From QHXN01 sp963785125 (lineage in GTDB: Bacteria; Acidobacteriota; Blastocatellia; Pyrinomonadales; Pyrinomonadaceae): a DNA stretch of 64,000 bases. Location of the stretch: NCBI GenBank assembly GCA_963785125.1, contig CAWATU010000007.1, forward strand, positions 1,798,001-1,862,000, given 5' to 3'. The position numbers and the translations under genes were made by a program. Of the stretch, positions 56,985 to 64,000 are shown piece after piece. The notes below the pieces were generated by a model, which did not search any database, was not told the origin of the DNA, and saw only the letters and a program-made list of their open reading frames with translations. Every line of letters begins with the position of its first letter. Positions within the stretch are counted from its first letter, which is position 1.

Positions 56985-58799
56985 ATGAAGCACGGCGAGT
57001 TTTCATTAACGGGCGTTCGCAACTACAGGTGGGCGTTCGTGCTGTTGTCACTCGCTCTGTTCTGCTCTCCTTTAATCCTCGACGCGCCCGCGCGACAGAA
57101 CGAGCTGAACAGACCGGCGCAGAACGAGCCGCCGCCGCGCACGCTCTACCGCATCACGCTTGAGCTGGACTTCGACGCGCGCACCTACTCGGGGCGCGAG
57201 CGCGTGCGCTGGGTGAACCGCGACGACCGCCCCACGTCCGTCGTCTACTTCCACCTCTACCCCAACCTGCGCGCCGAAGACGAACGACCCGGCGCGCCGG
57301 CGGCCCCGGCAGACGTGGCCGCGCTCGAAGAGCCGCGGCTCGAAGTGACCGCGGTGCGCGCGGGCGAGGGCGGGCCGGCCCTCGCCTTCGTCGCGGAGGA
57401 TGAAGGCGCCACGCTCCGCGTCCAACTGCGCGAGGCGGTCGCGCCCGGCAACGCCGCCGAGATGGAACTCGCCTTCAGAGGCACGGTTCCCGAGATCGAC
57501 CCCGACGAGACGAGCCTCACGGCCCACGTCGTCCAACAGGTCGGCGCGGCCATGCGCGACACGCGCGAGATACGGCGCGCGCGCGACACGAACTTCGTCT
57601 CGCGCGGCGTGATGCTGCTCGGCGGCTTCCACCCCGTGCTCGCCGCGCGCGAGGGCGGCGACTGGCAGCGCAGAGTCGAGCCGAGCGTCGGCGAGACTTA
57701 CTTCACAGACGTGGCCGACTACGAGGTCGAGGTCGAGGCAGCGGAAGGCGTCAACCTCTTCGCCTCCGGCGAGCAGCGGCAGGAGTCGAGCGGCGGGCGC
57801 AAGCGCCGTCTGAGCTTCGCGGGCGCAGACCTGCGCGGCTTCGCGCTGGTGGCGGGGCGCACGCTGCGCGCAGAGGAGCGCGAGGCCGGCAGCGTCCGCG
57901 TGCGCTCGGTCTTCACGCCCGAGCATGAGAAGGTCGGCCGGCGCGTGCTCAACGTCGCGGCCGACGCGGCGCGCACCTACGCCGCGCGTTTCGGCCCGCT
58001 GCCTCTCAAGCTCGTCACGGTCACCGAGGCGCCGCTGGTCGCGGGCCTCGGCAGCGCCGAGTTCGCGGGGCTCGCCGTCATCGCCGGCGCCTTCTACGTG
58101 GACTTCGATTCGCCCGCGATGCGCGCTCTGCCGGAGTTGGTGCGCGAGCAGCGCGCGAGCGTCGAAGACAACCTGGAGTTCGCCGCGGCGCAGGGCGTGG
58201 CGCGGCAGTGGTGGGGCGGCGCGGTCGGCAACGACCCTGCGCGCCAGCCCGTGCTCCACGAGGCGCTCGCGCAATACTCCGCGCTGCTCTACGTGCAGGA
58301 CGTGCGCGGCCCCGGTGCCGCGCAGCAGGTGCAGGACGACCAGTTGCGCGGCGTCTATCAGGTCTACCGCACTTTCGGTGGCGAGGACGTGTCGGCCGAC
58401 CGCCCGACGCGCGAGTACCGCAACTCTTTCCAGTACGCGGCGGTCGTCGCCGGCAAAGGCGCGCTCATGTTCGTCGAGCTGCGGAGGCTTCTGGGTGAGG
58501 AGCGTTTCTTTAAGGCGCTGCGCGGGTACTACGAGGCGAACCATCTGGAAGTCGCCGAGACGGAAGACCTGCGCGCAGCCTTCGCCGCCGTCGCCGAGGT
58601 GCCGCAACGACGCGCGCTCACGCGCACCTTCAACCGCTGGCTCTCCGAGCGCCACGGCGACGAGGACATCGCCCCGCCCAACCCGCAACTCCTCGCCGCC
58701 CTCGGCTTCACCCCCGAACAGCAACAGGCCGCCCGCGACCGCAACGCCTTCTCACGCCTCGGCCGCTTCTTCTGGCGCCAGATGACCCGTATCAGGTGA
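56985..58799 (+). CDS. M1 aminopeptidase-like protein lacking the zinc motif
   Basis: 604 residues, with an N-terminal hydrophobic segment (AFVLLSLALFCSPLILDA). The beta saddle is M1-like (YRITLELDFDARTYSGRERVRWVNRD...VYFHLYPNL). At the active site M1 enzymes have HExxHQWWG; here the sequence is QGVARQWWGGAVGNDPARQPVLHEALAQYSALLYV, so both zinc His residues and the catalytic Glu are gone while the flanking QWWG and the later Glu remain. It is likely a catalytically dead exported homologue used for binding. It starts 18 nt after the HEAT-cyclophilin stop, probably in the same operon. Confidence 0.85.
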   Translation: MKHGEFSLTGVRNYRWAFVLLSLALFCSPLILDAPARQNELNRPAQNEPPPRTLYRITLELDFDARTYSGRERVRWVNRDDRPTSVVYFHLYPNLRAEDERPGAPAAPADVAALEEPRLEVTAVRAGEGGPALAFVAEDEGATLRVQLREAVAPGNAAEMELAFRGTVPEIDPDETSLTAHVVQQVGAAMRDTREIRRARDTNFVSRGVMLLGGFHPVLAAREGGDWQRRVEPSVGETYFTDVADYEVEVEAAEGVNLFASGEQRQESSGGRKRRLSFAGADLRGFALVAGRTLRAEEREAGSVRVRSVFTPEHEKVGRRVLNVAADAARTYAARFGPLPLKLVTVTEAPLVAGLGSAEFAGLAVIAGAFYVDFDSPAMRALPELVREQRASVEDNLEFAAAQGVARQWWGGAVGNDPARQPVLHEALAQYSALLYVQDVRGPGAAQQVQDDQLRGVYQVYRTFGGEDVSADRPTREYRNSFQYAAVVAGKGALMFVELRRLLGEERFFKALRGYYEANHLEVAETEDLRAAFAAVAEVPQRRALTRTFNRWLSERHGDEDIAPPNPQLLAALGFTPEQQQAARDRNAFSRLGRFFWRQMTRIR

Positions 58800-58813
58800 T
58801 TCCCGAAGTCCCT

Positions 58814-59611
58814 CTACTCCTGTCTGGATGGCTTGATGCCGAACGCGCGGAGCGCACCTTCGAGCCGACGGAAGAAGCGGATGCTGTTGAGCAATGGGTT
58901 GAGCCAGCCGTTGGTGATCGCGTAGCTCGACTCGAAGGGCGCGGTGTGGTGCGTCTGGTGGTGCTCGGGAGTGAGGATGAGTCTCGCCCGCTGAAGGAGG
59001 CGGACGAGGCGGGACGGCCTCTGCTGGTGCGCCCACTTGTGGAACTGATTCGTGGCGACCGTCAGGCCCACGGTCATGACCGCGGCGAAGACGGCGAAGG
59101 CGCTCGCGGCTGAGGTCTCGCCGGAAGCCATGACGACAACGAACAGTGAGAGCACGGGCACCGCCAGGATGCAGGAGTTGCCGAGGGTCTCGACGATGCC
59201 GTGCTCGCAGATTTCCTGCGGGCGGGCGTGGTGGACGCGGAACGGCTTGACGAGGCTGCGCCCGATGACGGGCGTGCTCTCCTCGCCGTAGGTGTCGGCC
59301 GCCCAGTGCACCAGCCCCGTGACGAAGTCGCCAAAGACCAGCCCCGCGATTGCGCCGGGGAGAGCCAGCCATTCATACTCGTCTTCTGAAAGTCGTCGGT
59401 ATGACAGCAGCAGGGCGGAGACGAAGAGAAAGGGGAACAATAGGGCGGCCGAGAGTTCGAGCAGGCCGTGCATCAGGCTCGCACCGTCCGCGGCCTCCGG
59501 ATTACCTGCCGGCTGCGCCGGCTCATCAATTTTGTACATGAGATGATTCGTCTGGTTAGCAGAAGCGGCAGAGGTTTCACTCAGAAGTAATTTCTGAAAG
59601 CGAAAAGTCAT
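58814..59611 (-). CDS. CarF/TMEM189-type lipid desaturase (plasmanylethanolamine desaturase family)
   Basis: 265 residues from ATG 59611 (GGGAAAGG just upstream); ATG 59539 is the alternative. Membrane spans are at about 50-75, 85-105 and 140-185. Family His motifs: GDFVTGLVHWAADTYGEES, PFRVHHARPQEICEHGIVETLGN, NQFHKWAHQ and LILTPEHHQTHHTAPFESSYAITNGWLNP. These enzymes introduce the vinyl-ether bond of plasmalogens; in myxobacteria CarF also links to singlet-oxygen signalling. It converges with the M1-like gene, 14 nt away. Activity is by family membership. Confidence 0.88.
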   Translation of the reverse strand: MTFRFQKLLLSETSAASANQTNHLMYKIDEPAQPAGNPEAADGASLMHGLLELSAALLFPFLFVSALLLSYRRLSEDEYEWLALPGAIAGLVFGDFVTGLVHWAADTYGEESTPVIGRSLVKPFRVHHARPQEICEHGIVETLGNSCILAVPVLSLFVVVMASGETSAASAFAVFAAVMTVGLTVATNQFHKWAHQQRPSRLVRLLQRARLILTPEHHQTHHTAPFESSYAITNGWLNPLLNSIRFFRRLEGALRAFGIKPSRQE

Positions 59612-59833
59612 GTCCTTTCCCATCCAGCTTTGTACATTCAACGGCGCCTATGCTTGATTGTAGGGTATCCGGATAAGTTACGGGCGCCGCGCCGCTCCGG
59701 ATTTTGCCTGCGCGAGCATTCACAGTCAAAACTTCAGGCGCGTGCGCTGTCGTTTGACGAGTCCGCGCCGAACCGCTGAACTTCAAAACCACCGCGGCTC
59801 TGTTAAGCTGAGCCGGCGCCGCTAACGATTCGT

Positions 59834-60394
59834 ATGGACACGACTACTTTTACGAAGATTGAGACCGCGAGGTTGGTGCTCAGGCGCCCGGGCGATGGGG
59901 ACCTCGGGCATTTTCTGGCGTACCTGAACGACCCGTTGGTAGCGCGGTATCAGTCTTGGGAGTCGTATACGGAGGAGGCGGCGCGGGAGGTCATCGAGCG
60001 GCAGAGGGACGTAGAGCCGGGGACGCCGGGGCAGTGGTTCACGTTCGCGGCGGAGTTGAAGGAGACGGGGGAGATGATCGGCCACGTCGCGCTCAGCGTG
60101 AAGCCGGACGACGAGAGGCAGGCGGAGATGGGCTTCACCTTCGCACGCGCGCATCAGGGGCGCGGACTGGCGCGCGAGGCGGCCGAAGGCGTGCTGGGCT
60201 ACTCGTTCAGCGTGCTGAGGCTGCACCGCGTGGTGGCTGTCGCCGATTGCGAGAACGAGCGTTCGGTGGCGCTCCTCGAAAGGCTCGGGATGAGACGCGA
60301 AGGGCACTTCGTCGAGAACATCTGGTTCAAGGGCGCGTGGGGGTCAGAGTACCTCTACGCCATGCTGCAAGCGGAGTGGCTGGCGAGCCGCTGA
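59834..60394 (+). CDS. GNAT-family N-acetyltransferase (RimJ/RimL-like)
   Basis: 186 residues. It starts with ETARLVLRRPGDGDLGHFLAYLND, typical of the RimJ/RimL subgroup. The acetyl-CoA loop is AEMGFTFARAHQGRGLAREAAEGVLGYSF, followed by LHRVVAVADCENERSVALLERLGMRREGHFVENIWFKGAWGSEYLYAML. It acetylates an amino group of a protein or small molecule; target unknown. There is no linked operon partner. Confidence 0.9.
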   Translation: MDTTTFTKIETARLVLRRPGDGDLGHFLAYLNDPLVARYQSWESYTEEAAREVIERQRDVEPGTPGQWFTFAAELKETGEMIGHVALSVKPDDERQAEMGFTFARAHQGRGLAREAAEGVLGYSFSVLRLHRVVAVADCENERSVALLERLGMRREGHFVENIWFKGAWGSEYLYAMLQAEWLASR

Positions 60395-60557
60395 AGGTCA
60401 CGCCCCGACGCCGCCGCCGGTTCCTTTTTTTAATGAGGGGAGGCCGGGTCAGATACGGCTGGGCACGCGCGATATCTACCGGCTGTCTGGTCTCTGTTTG
60501 GAGTGCGGCCAGCTTAGGCGCGGCGTCGCGGGTTGTTAAGATTTTCGTGGGCCGGCG

Positions 60558-60586
60558 TTGGACTTTTAGGCAGAACAGAATATGAT
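60558..60586 (+). promoter_or_regulatory. sigma-70-type promoter giving a near-leaderless transcript
   Basis: -35 TTGGAC at 60558-60563, a 17-nt spacer and -10 TATGAT at 60581-60586. Initiation near 60593 leaves only about 9 nt before ATG 60602, and no RBS is visible. Confidence 0.55.
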
Positions 60587-60601
60587 GCCGCCGTCACGCC
60601 C

Positions 60602-60976
60602 ATGCCCGTCATCTACACCATCGACAGACCCGAGCGCGTTGTCTACCTGACGACGGTTGGCGACCCCTCCTTCGAGGAGTGGCGGGACACGCTGCTGCGC
60701 CTCTTCTCCGACCCGGCCTTCGAGACCGGCTTCCACTTCATCAGCGACCGACGACGCTCGGCGGCGCCGGACGCCGAGTTTGTCGAGCAGCAGATCGTCT
60801 TCATCCGCGAGCACGAGCCGGAGCTGGGACACTGCCGCTGGGCGGCCGTCGTCCCCGACCCCGCGACCGACGAGGCGGCGCGGGCCGTGACGAGCCGCGC
60901 CGGCATGGCCGAGGTCGAGGTCGGCTTCTTCTACGACCTGGCGGCGGCGCGCCGCTGGGTGTTCGACCGGCGCTGA
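60602..60976 (+). CDS. small SpoIIAA/STAS-like hypothetical protein
   Basis: 124 residues from ATG 60602; the promoter argues against the longer frame. It reads as an alternating alpha/beta fold: MPVIYTIDRPERVVYLTTVGDPSFEEWRDTLLRLFSDPAF, FISDRRRSAAPDAEFVEQQIVFI, WAAVVPDPATDEAARAV and VEVGFFYDLAAARRWV. This matches the short SpoIIAA-like (STAS-type) proteins that bind partners or ligands. It is cytoplasmic with no operon partner. Family assignment is tentative. Confidence 0.7.
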   Translation: MPVIYTIDRPERVVYLTTVGDPSFEEWRDTLLRLFSDPAFETGFHFISDRRRSAAPDAEFVEQQIVFIREHEPELGHCRWAAVVPDPATDEAARAVTSRAGMAEVEVGFFYDLAAARRWVFDRR

Positions 60977-60997
60977 AGGCGCGCGGCGCAGACGCGC

Positions 60998-61040
60998 GAA
61001 GAGGGGCGAGCCTTCGTTAAGGCTCGCCCCTCTTCTTTTT
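60998..61040 (+). terminator. Rho-independent terminator
   Basis: GAAGAGGGGCGAGCCTT (60998-61014) pairs perfectly with AAGGCTCGCCCCTCTTC (61019-61035), with a 4-nt loop, followed by TTTTT. Confidence 0.88.
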
Positions 61041-61067
61041 GAGCGCACGACGGCCGTTGGCCCCGAC

Positions 61068-61190
61068 TCACTCGCTGTGCTGAACGGGGTTGATGCCCTT
61101 GCTGGCGCTGTTGGTCGGCCCGACGGGGGCGGACGAGCCGACCACGAGGACGGCGATGAGCGCGAGCATGATGGACAGTTGGGTAATCAT
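61068..61190 (-). CDS. 40-residue secreted/membrane peptide
   Basis: ATG 61190 is preceded by a strong AAAAGGAGAAGAAG site. The peptide starts MITQLSIMLALIAVLVVGSS, a single hydrophobic segment, followed by a polar tail (APVGPTNSASKGINPVQHSE). It is a short export-type or membrane peptide, too small for family recognition. The clear RBS and its position between a terminator and a divergent gene support it as a real gene. Confidence 0.55.
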   Translation of the reverse strand: MITQLSIMLALIAVLVVGSSAPVGPTNSASKGINPVQHSE

Positions 61191-61376
61191 CTTCTTCTCC
61201 TTTTCAACTCTGACGTTGTCTGCACTGACGGGCCGCTTCCGGCCCCAACGTATAACGCGGGGCCGCGCGGCGAAATCCGGCACGCCCGCATGATTTTTTT
61301 CGCCGCGGCCCGGCTCTTTCAGATGTGATATGCTCCCGCCGCTTTTCGCCTGTGACTCGCCCGGAGGTTCACGCCT

Positions 61377-62180
61377 ATGAATCGTGGTGCCGCACTCTTC
61401 GCGCTCTGTCTCGTCTCGACCCTGGCGCTCGCGTGCAGCTCGAAGGAGGCCGACCCGTTCGCGGGGCGTCTGGTCGATCTCTCGCACGCGTACGACGAGC
61501 AGACCGTCTTCTGGCCGACGGCCGACGGCTTCAAGCTGGAGAAGGTGTCGGAAGGCATGACGCCCGCGGGCTACTACTACGCCGCCAACAACTTCTCGAC
61601 GGCCGAGCACGGCGGCACACACCTCGACGCGCCCATCCACTTCGCCGAGGGGCGCCACACGGCCGACCAGATTCCGCTTGAACAGTTGTTGGGCACAGGC
61701 GTCGTTCTGGATGTGTCGGAGAAGTGCGCGCGCGACGCCGACTATCAAGTCTCGACGGAAGACTTCGCCGCGTGGGAGCGCGAGCACGGGCGGCTGCCCG
61801 AAGGGGCAATCGTCTTTCTGCGGACGGGCTTCGGGCGGCGCTGGCCCGACCGGCGCAGCTACATGGGCACGGACGAGCGCGGCCCCGACGCGGTCGCCAA
61901 GCTGCACTTCCCCGGCCTCCACCCCGACGCCGCGCGCTGGCTCGTCGGCGAGCGCTCGGTCAAGGCTGTCGGGCTCGACACGCCGAGCATCGACTACGGC
62001 CAGTCCAAGCTCTTCGAATCGCACCGCGCCCTCTTCGAGCGCAACGTCCCCGCCTTCGAGAACCTCGCCAACCTCGACCAACTCCCCCTCAAAGGCTTCC
62101 ACGTCGTCGCCCTCCCCATGAAGATCAAGGGCGGTTCGGGCGGCCCCCTCCGCGCCGTCGCGATTGTCAGGGGCAAGTAA
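61377..62180 (+). CDS. cyclase-family metal hydrolase (kynurenine formamidase-like), lipoprotein
   Basis: 267 residues. ATG follows CGGAGG. Lipobox TLALACSS places it at the membrane surface. The metal motif is STAEHGGTHLDAPIHFAEG (HxGTHxDxPxHF), with later conserved segments ALVLDVS-like VVLDVSEKCARD, VFLRTGFGRRW, FPGLHPDAARWL and VGLDTPSIDYGQS. Family members open amide or lactone rings (for example N-formylkynurenine). The lipoprotein form suggests a periplasmic substrate. Substrate unknown. Confidence 0.88.
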   Translation: MNRGAALFALCLVSTLALACSSKEADPFAGRLVDLSHAYDEQTVFWPTADGFKLEKVSEGMTPAGYYYAANNFSTAEHGGTHLDAPIHFAEGRHTADQIPLEQLLGTGVVLDVSEKCARDADYQVSTEDFAAWEREHGRLPEGAIVFLRTGFGRRWPDRRSYMGTDERGPDAVAKLHFPGLHPDAARWLVGERSVKAVGLDTPSIDYGQSKLFESHRALFERNVPAFENLANLDQLPLKGFHVVALPMKIKGGSGGPLRAVAIVRGK

Positions 62181-62329
62181 TAAGCGGCAATTTGTCCGGT
62201 CGTCACGCCCCAGTTTTTCGTACTACCGTGGGAGCGAGGGGCGCATCTAATTTGCCGCCGGAGTGTGACGCGGCAGACAATGGCGGCGTCAACTTGCAGA
62301 GGGGCGGTTTGAAAGAGGAGGAGTTGCCG

Positions 62330-62860
62330 ATGGCTTTGAGCAAGAGCTTGGCGGAGCGCGGGGCGCGGGCGGTGTTGGTCAAGCGGCAGGAGCCCGCGGA
62401 CGTAGAGCGGAGCCTTGACCAGTTGAGCCGCGCGATGGACGGGCTCTTCCGCATTCCGGGCACGGGGTGGCGCATCGGGCTCGACGCGCTCGTCGGGCTC
62501 ATCCCCGGCGTCGGCGACTTCGCGACGACGGCCGTCTCGATCTACATCCTCGCGGCGGGCGTGCGCTACCAGGTGCCGAAGGCGACGCTGCTGCGGATGG
62601 CCTCGAACATCGCCGTGGACTATCTGCTCGGCGCCGTGCCCATCGTCGGCGACCTCTTCGACGCGGCGTGGAAGTCGAACCAGATGAACGTCGAGCTGCT
62701 CAAGCGTCGCGCCTCGGTCACGCCCGAGGAGGCGCGCCACGGGCGCATAAGCGACTGGCTCTTCCTCGGCGTCATCGTGCTCGGCCTGCTCGTGCTCCTC
62801 GTCGGCTCCATCGCCACGAGCCTCTGGCTGCTCACGCGGCTCATCGGCCTCTTCACCTAA
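62330..62860 (+). CDS. DUF4112 membrane protein
   Basis: 176 residues from ATG 62330 (GAGGAGG upstream; the longer frame overlaps the cyclase gene and is not needed). The DUF4112 core reads LFRIPGTGWRIGLDALVGLIPGVGDFATTAVSIYILAAGVRYQVPKATLLRMASNIAVDYLLGAVPIVGDLFDAAWKSNQMNVELL, with two hydrophobic hairpins, and a C-terminal membrane span (LFLGVIVLGLLVLLVGSIATSLWLL). Function of the family is unknown. It converges with the redoxin gene across a repeat element. Confidence 0.88.
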   Translation: MALSKSLAERGARAVLVKRQEPADVERSLDQLSRAMDGLFRIPGTGWRIGLDALVGLIPGVGDFATTAVSIYILAAGVRYQVPKATLLRMASNIAVDYLLGAVPIVGDLFDAAWKSNQMNVELLKRRASVTPEEARHGRISDWLFLGVIVLGLLVLLVGSIATSLWLLTRLIGLFT

Positions 62861-62862
62861 AG

Positions 62863-62939
62863 TTAACCACCGCAGACACAGAGACACGGCTTGAAGAGTA
62901 ATACTCTTCAAGCCGTGTCTCTGTGTCTGCGGTGGTTAA
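62863..62939. repeat. 38-bp inverted repeat element 17 (ACCACCGCAGACACAGAGAC family), convergent space
   Basis: Arms 62863-62900 and 62902-62939 are perfect complements; a 3-nt tip forms in practice. The arm core matches the element at 41589-41670, while the inner 15 nt differ. It begins 2 nt after the DUF4112 stop. Confidence 0.95.
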
Positions 62940-62955
62940 GTTCTTCTGAGCGCGC

Positions 62956-63432
62956 TCAGCCCGCGGCCGTCCTGTTCGCCGCGAGCACGCGGTCGAGCGC
63001 CGGGCCGATGACCTTTACGCCGAACTCGCCGGCCGCAAAGCCGCGGAGCTTGCCCTCGGCGTCGAAGAGGTAGTAGGCGGGCACGTAGCCGTGCTCGTTC
63101 TGGAAGGCGTCGCGCAGCCTGTGGTCGTTGTCCACCGCGCATGGCTCCGTGATGCCGTAAGTGGCGACGGCCTCGCGCACGGCCTCCACGTCTGTGTCCG
63201 CCTCGTAGCGCGGCATGTGGATGGCGACGACGCGCAGTCCGTCCTCGGCCCTGCCCTCGCGCCACTCCGCGACGCGGGGCAGATTCTCCTTACACATCCC
63301 GCAGCTCACCGACCAGAAGTGTACGAGCGTGGGGTGCCCCTTCGCCTCTTCGGCCGCGGCCGCACCCGTCGCGTTGAACCACTCGGTCGCCCCCTCCAGC
63401 GGAGGCATCTCCGTCCCGATTCTCATTGGCAT
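62956..63432 (-). CDS. TlpA/ResA-like thiol-disulfide protein
   Basis: 158 residues with a thioredoxin-fold active site, FWSVSCGMCKENLPRV (CxxC intact), and the cis-Pro strand GYVPAYYLFDAEGKL. There is no signal peptide from ATG 63432, so it may be cytoplasmic, unlike most TlpA proteins. It is encoded just downstream of an AhpC-like peroxiredoxin on the same strand, suggesting it could reduce it or share its stress role. Confidence 0.85.
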   Translation of the reverse strand: MPMRIGTEMPPLEGATEWFNATGAAAAEEAKGHPTLVHFWSVSCGMCKENLPRVAEWREGRAEDGLRVVAIHMPRYEADTDVEAVREAVATYGITEPCAVDNDHRLRDAFQNEHGYVPAYYLFDAEGKLRGFAAGEFGVKVIGPALDRVLAANRTAAG

Positions 63433-63451
63433 GACGAAAACCTCTTGACAG

Positions 63452-63525
63452 GTGAACCGTAAACCGTGACGAGAAGAAGCGTGTTCTTACTCGTCACGGT
63501 TTACGGCTGACGGTTTACGCTCTTC
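63452..63525. repeat. heptad inverted repeat element 18 (GTGAACC/GGTTTAC family)
   Basis: Left GTGAACC, GTAAACC, GTGACGA, GAAGAAG (63452-63479). Right TCGTCAC, GGTTTAC, GGCTGAC, GGTTTAC, GCTCTTC (63491-63525). A 14-bp perfect stem is 63459-63472 with 63491-63504. It reaches into the peroxiredoxin stop codon. Confidence 0.92.
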
Positions 63526-64000
63526 AGACCTTGAGCGTCTCCTGACCCGGACGCCAGTCGGCCTGGCAAAGCCCGCCGGTCTGGAGCGCCTGGATGACGC
63601 GCAGCGTCTCGTCGGCCGAGCGCCCGACGTTGAGGTCGTGAATGACCGCGTAGCGGAGCGTCCCTTCGGGGTCGATGACGAAGAGGCCGCGCAGCGCAAC
63701 GCCCTTGTCCTCGATGAGCACGCCGTAGTCGCGCGCCACTGACTTCGTGATGTCGGACGCGAGCGGGTAGCGCAAGTCCTCGACGCCGCCCTTGTCGCGC
63801 GGGGTCTTGAGCCACGCGCGGTGCGAGTGGACCGAGTCGGTCGAAACGCCGATGACGGCGGCGCCGATGCCCTCGAAGTCGTCGTAGCGGTCGCTGAAGC
63901 TCGTCAGCTCCGTCGGGCAGACGAAGGTGAAGTCGAGCGGGTAGAAGAGCAGCACAACCCACCGCCCCTTGTAGTCATTCAGCTCGACGTTCTCGTTCAA
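63524..64000 (-). CDS. AhpC/Prx1-type peroxiredoxin (5' end outside window)
   Basis: 158 residues are visible; the gene runs off the window edge on its 5' side. Peroxidatic Cys site: FYPLDFTFVCPTELTSFSDR. The resolving Cys lies in TGGLCQADWRPGQETLKV near the C-terminus, where the usual motif is VCPAxW; here it is LCQADW. Substrate-binding and dimer segments DSVHSHRAW and YPLASDITKSVARDYGVL fit the typical 2-Cys Prx1 group, which reduces hydrogen peroxide and alkyl hydroperoxides. The TlpA-like gene follows 91 nt later. Confidence 0.92.
   Translation of the reverse strand: MNENVELNDYKGRWVVLLFYPLDFTFVCPTELTSFSDRYDDFEGIGAAVIGVSTDSVHSHRAWLKTPRDKGGVEDLRYPLASDITKSVARDYGVLIEDKGVALRGLFVIDPEGTLRYAVIHDLNVGRSADETLRVIQALQTGGLCQADWRPGQETLKV

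Overview
A chromosomal window from a high-GC, aerobic, Gram-negative-type heterotroph. Many encoded proteins carry Sec or lipoprotein signals. The gene repertoire (fused E1 alpha-beta 2-oxoacid dehydrogenase, M16 protease pair, HEAT-cyclophilin fusion, CarF-like lipid desaturase, H+-pyrophosphatase, SigK-type ECF/anti-sigma pairs, a likely selenocysteine rhodanese) fits Acidobacteriota, perhaps Blastocatellia. This is inference: there is no rRNA or other phylogenetic marker in the window.

Layout. 1-8.3 kb: secreted alkaline phosphatase-like enzyme, secreted Arg/Asp-rich protein, rsmI, and a 1256-residue Fe-S/flavin oxidoreductase. 8.5-9.0 kb: tRNA-Glu with an HNH-like gene beside it. 9.1-12.2 kb: CbxX-type AAA+ ATPase, acyl-CoA dehydrogenase, TPR protein. 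12.2-15.8 kb: a lower-GC four-gene island (DNA methyltransferase, unknown protein, AAA ATPase, DUF4276/TOPRIM-like protein), probably a horizontally acquired defence system. 15.9-27.1 kb: fused E1, secreted proteins, trypsin-like protease with TPRs, M16 pair, sulfate-type ABC transporter. 27.3-38 kb: rhodanese with an in-frame TGA (likely selenocysteine), frameshifted amino acid permease, lysine-6-dehydrogenase-like enzyme, cstA, a double-TIR protein, hppA, bioY. 38-45 kb: HExxH TPR protein and two SigK-like sigma/anti-sigma modules flanking a class I aldolase. 45-51 kb: MBL hydrolase, AmrS-like radical SAM enzyme, DUF4440-type lipoprotein, GT2/GT39 glycosyltransferases. 50.9-53.7 kb: an Fe-S block (ferredoxin, ErpA-like, Mrp/ApbC, SufR-like regulator). 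53.8-64 kb: methyltransferase, HEAT-cyclophilin, degenerate M1 peptidase, CarF/PEDS1-like desaturase, acetyltransferase, cyclase, DUF4112 protein, TlpA-like and AhpC-like redox proteins.

The most unusual feature is a dispersed set of about 17 intergenic inverted repeats. In most of them the arms are imperfect tandem arrays of 7-nt units, with several unrelated heptamer families. They sit at the 3' sides of genes, often supply the stop codon, and are absent from every divergent (promoter-promoter) space and from the foreign island. They resemble the heptanucleotide STRR repeats of cyanobacteria in architecture and may act as terminators or mRNA 3'-end stabilisers. The other leading items are the putative selenoprotein, the methyltransferase/ATPase/DUF4276 island, the double-TIR protein and the M1 homologue that has lost its zinc site.
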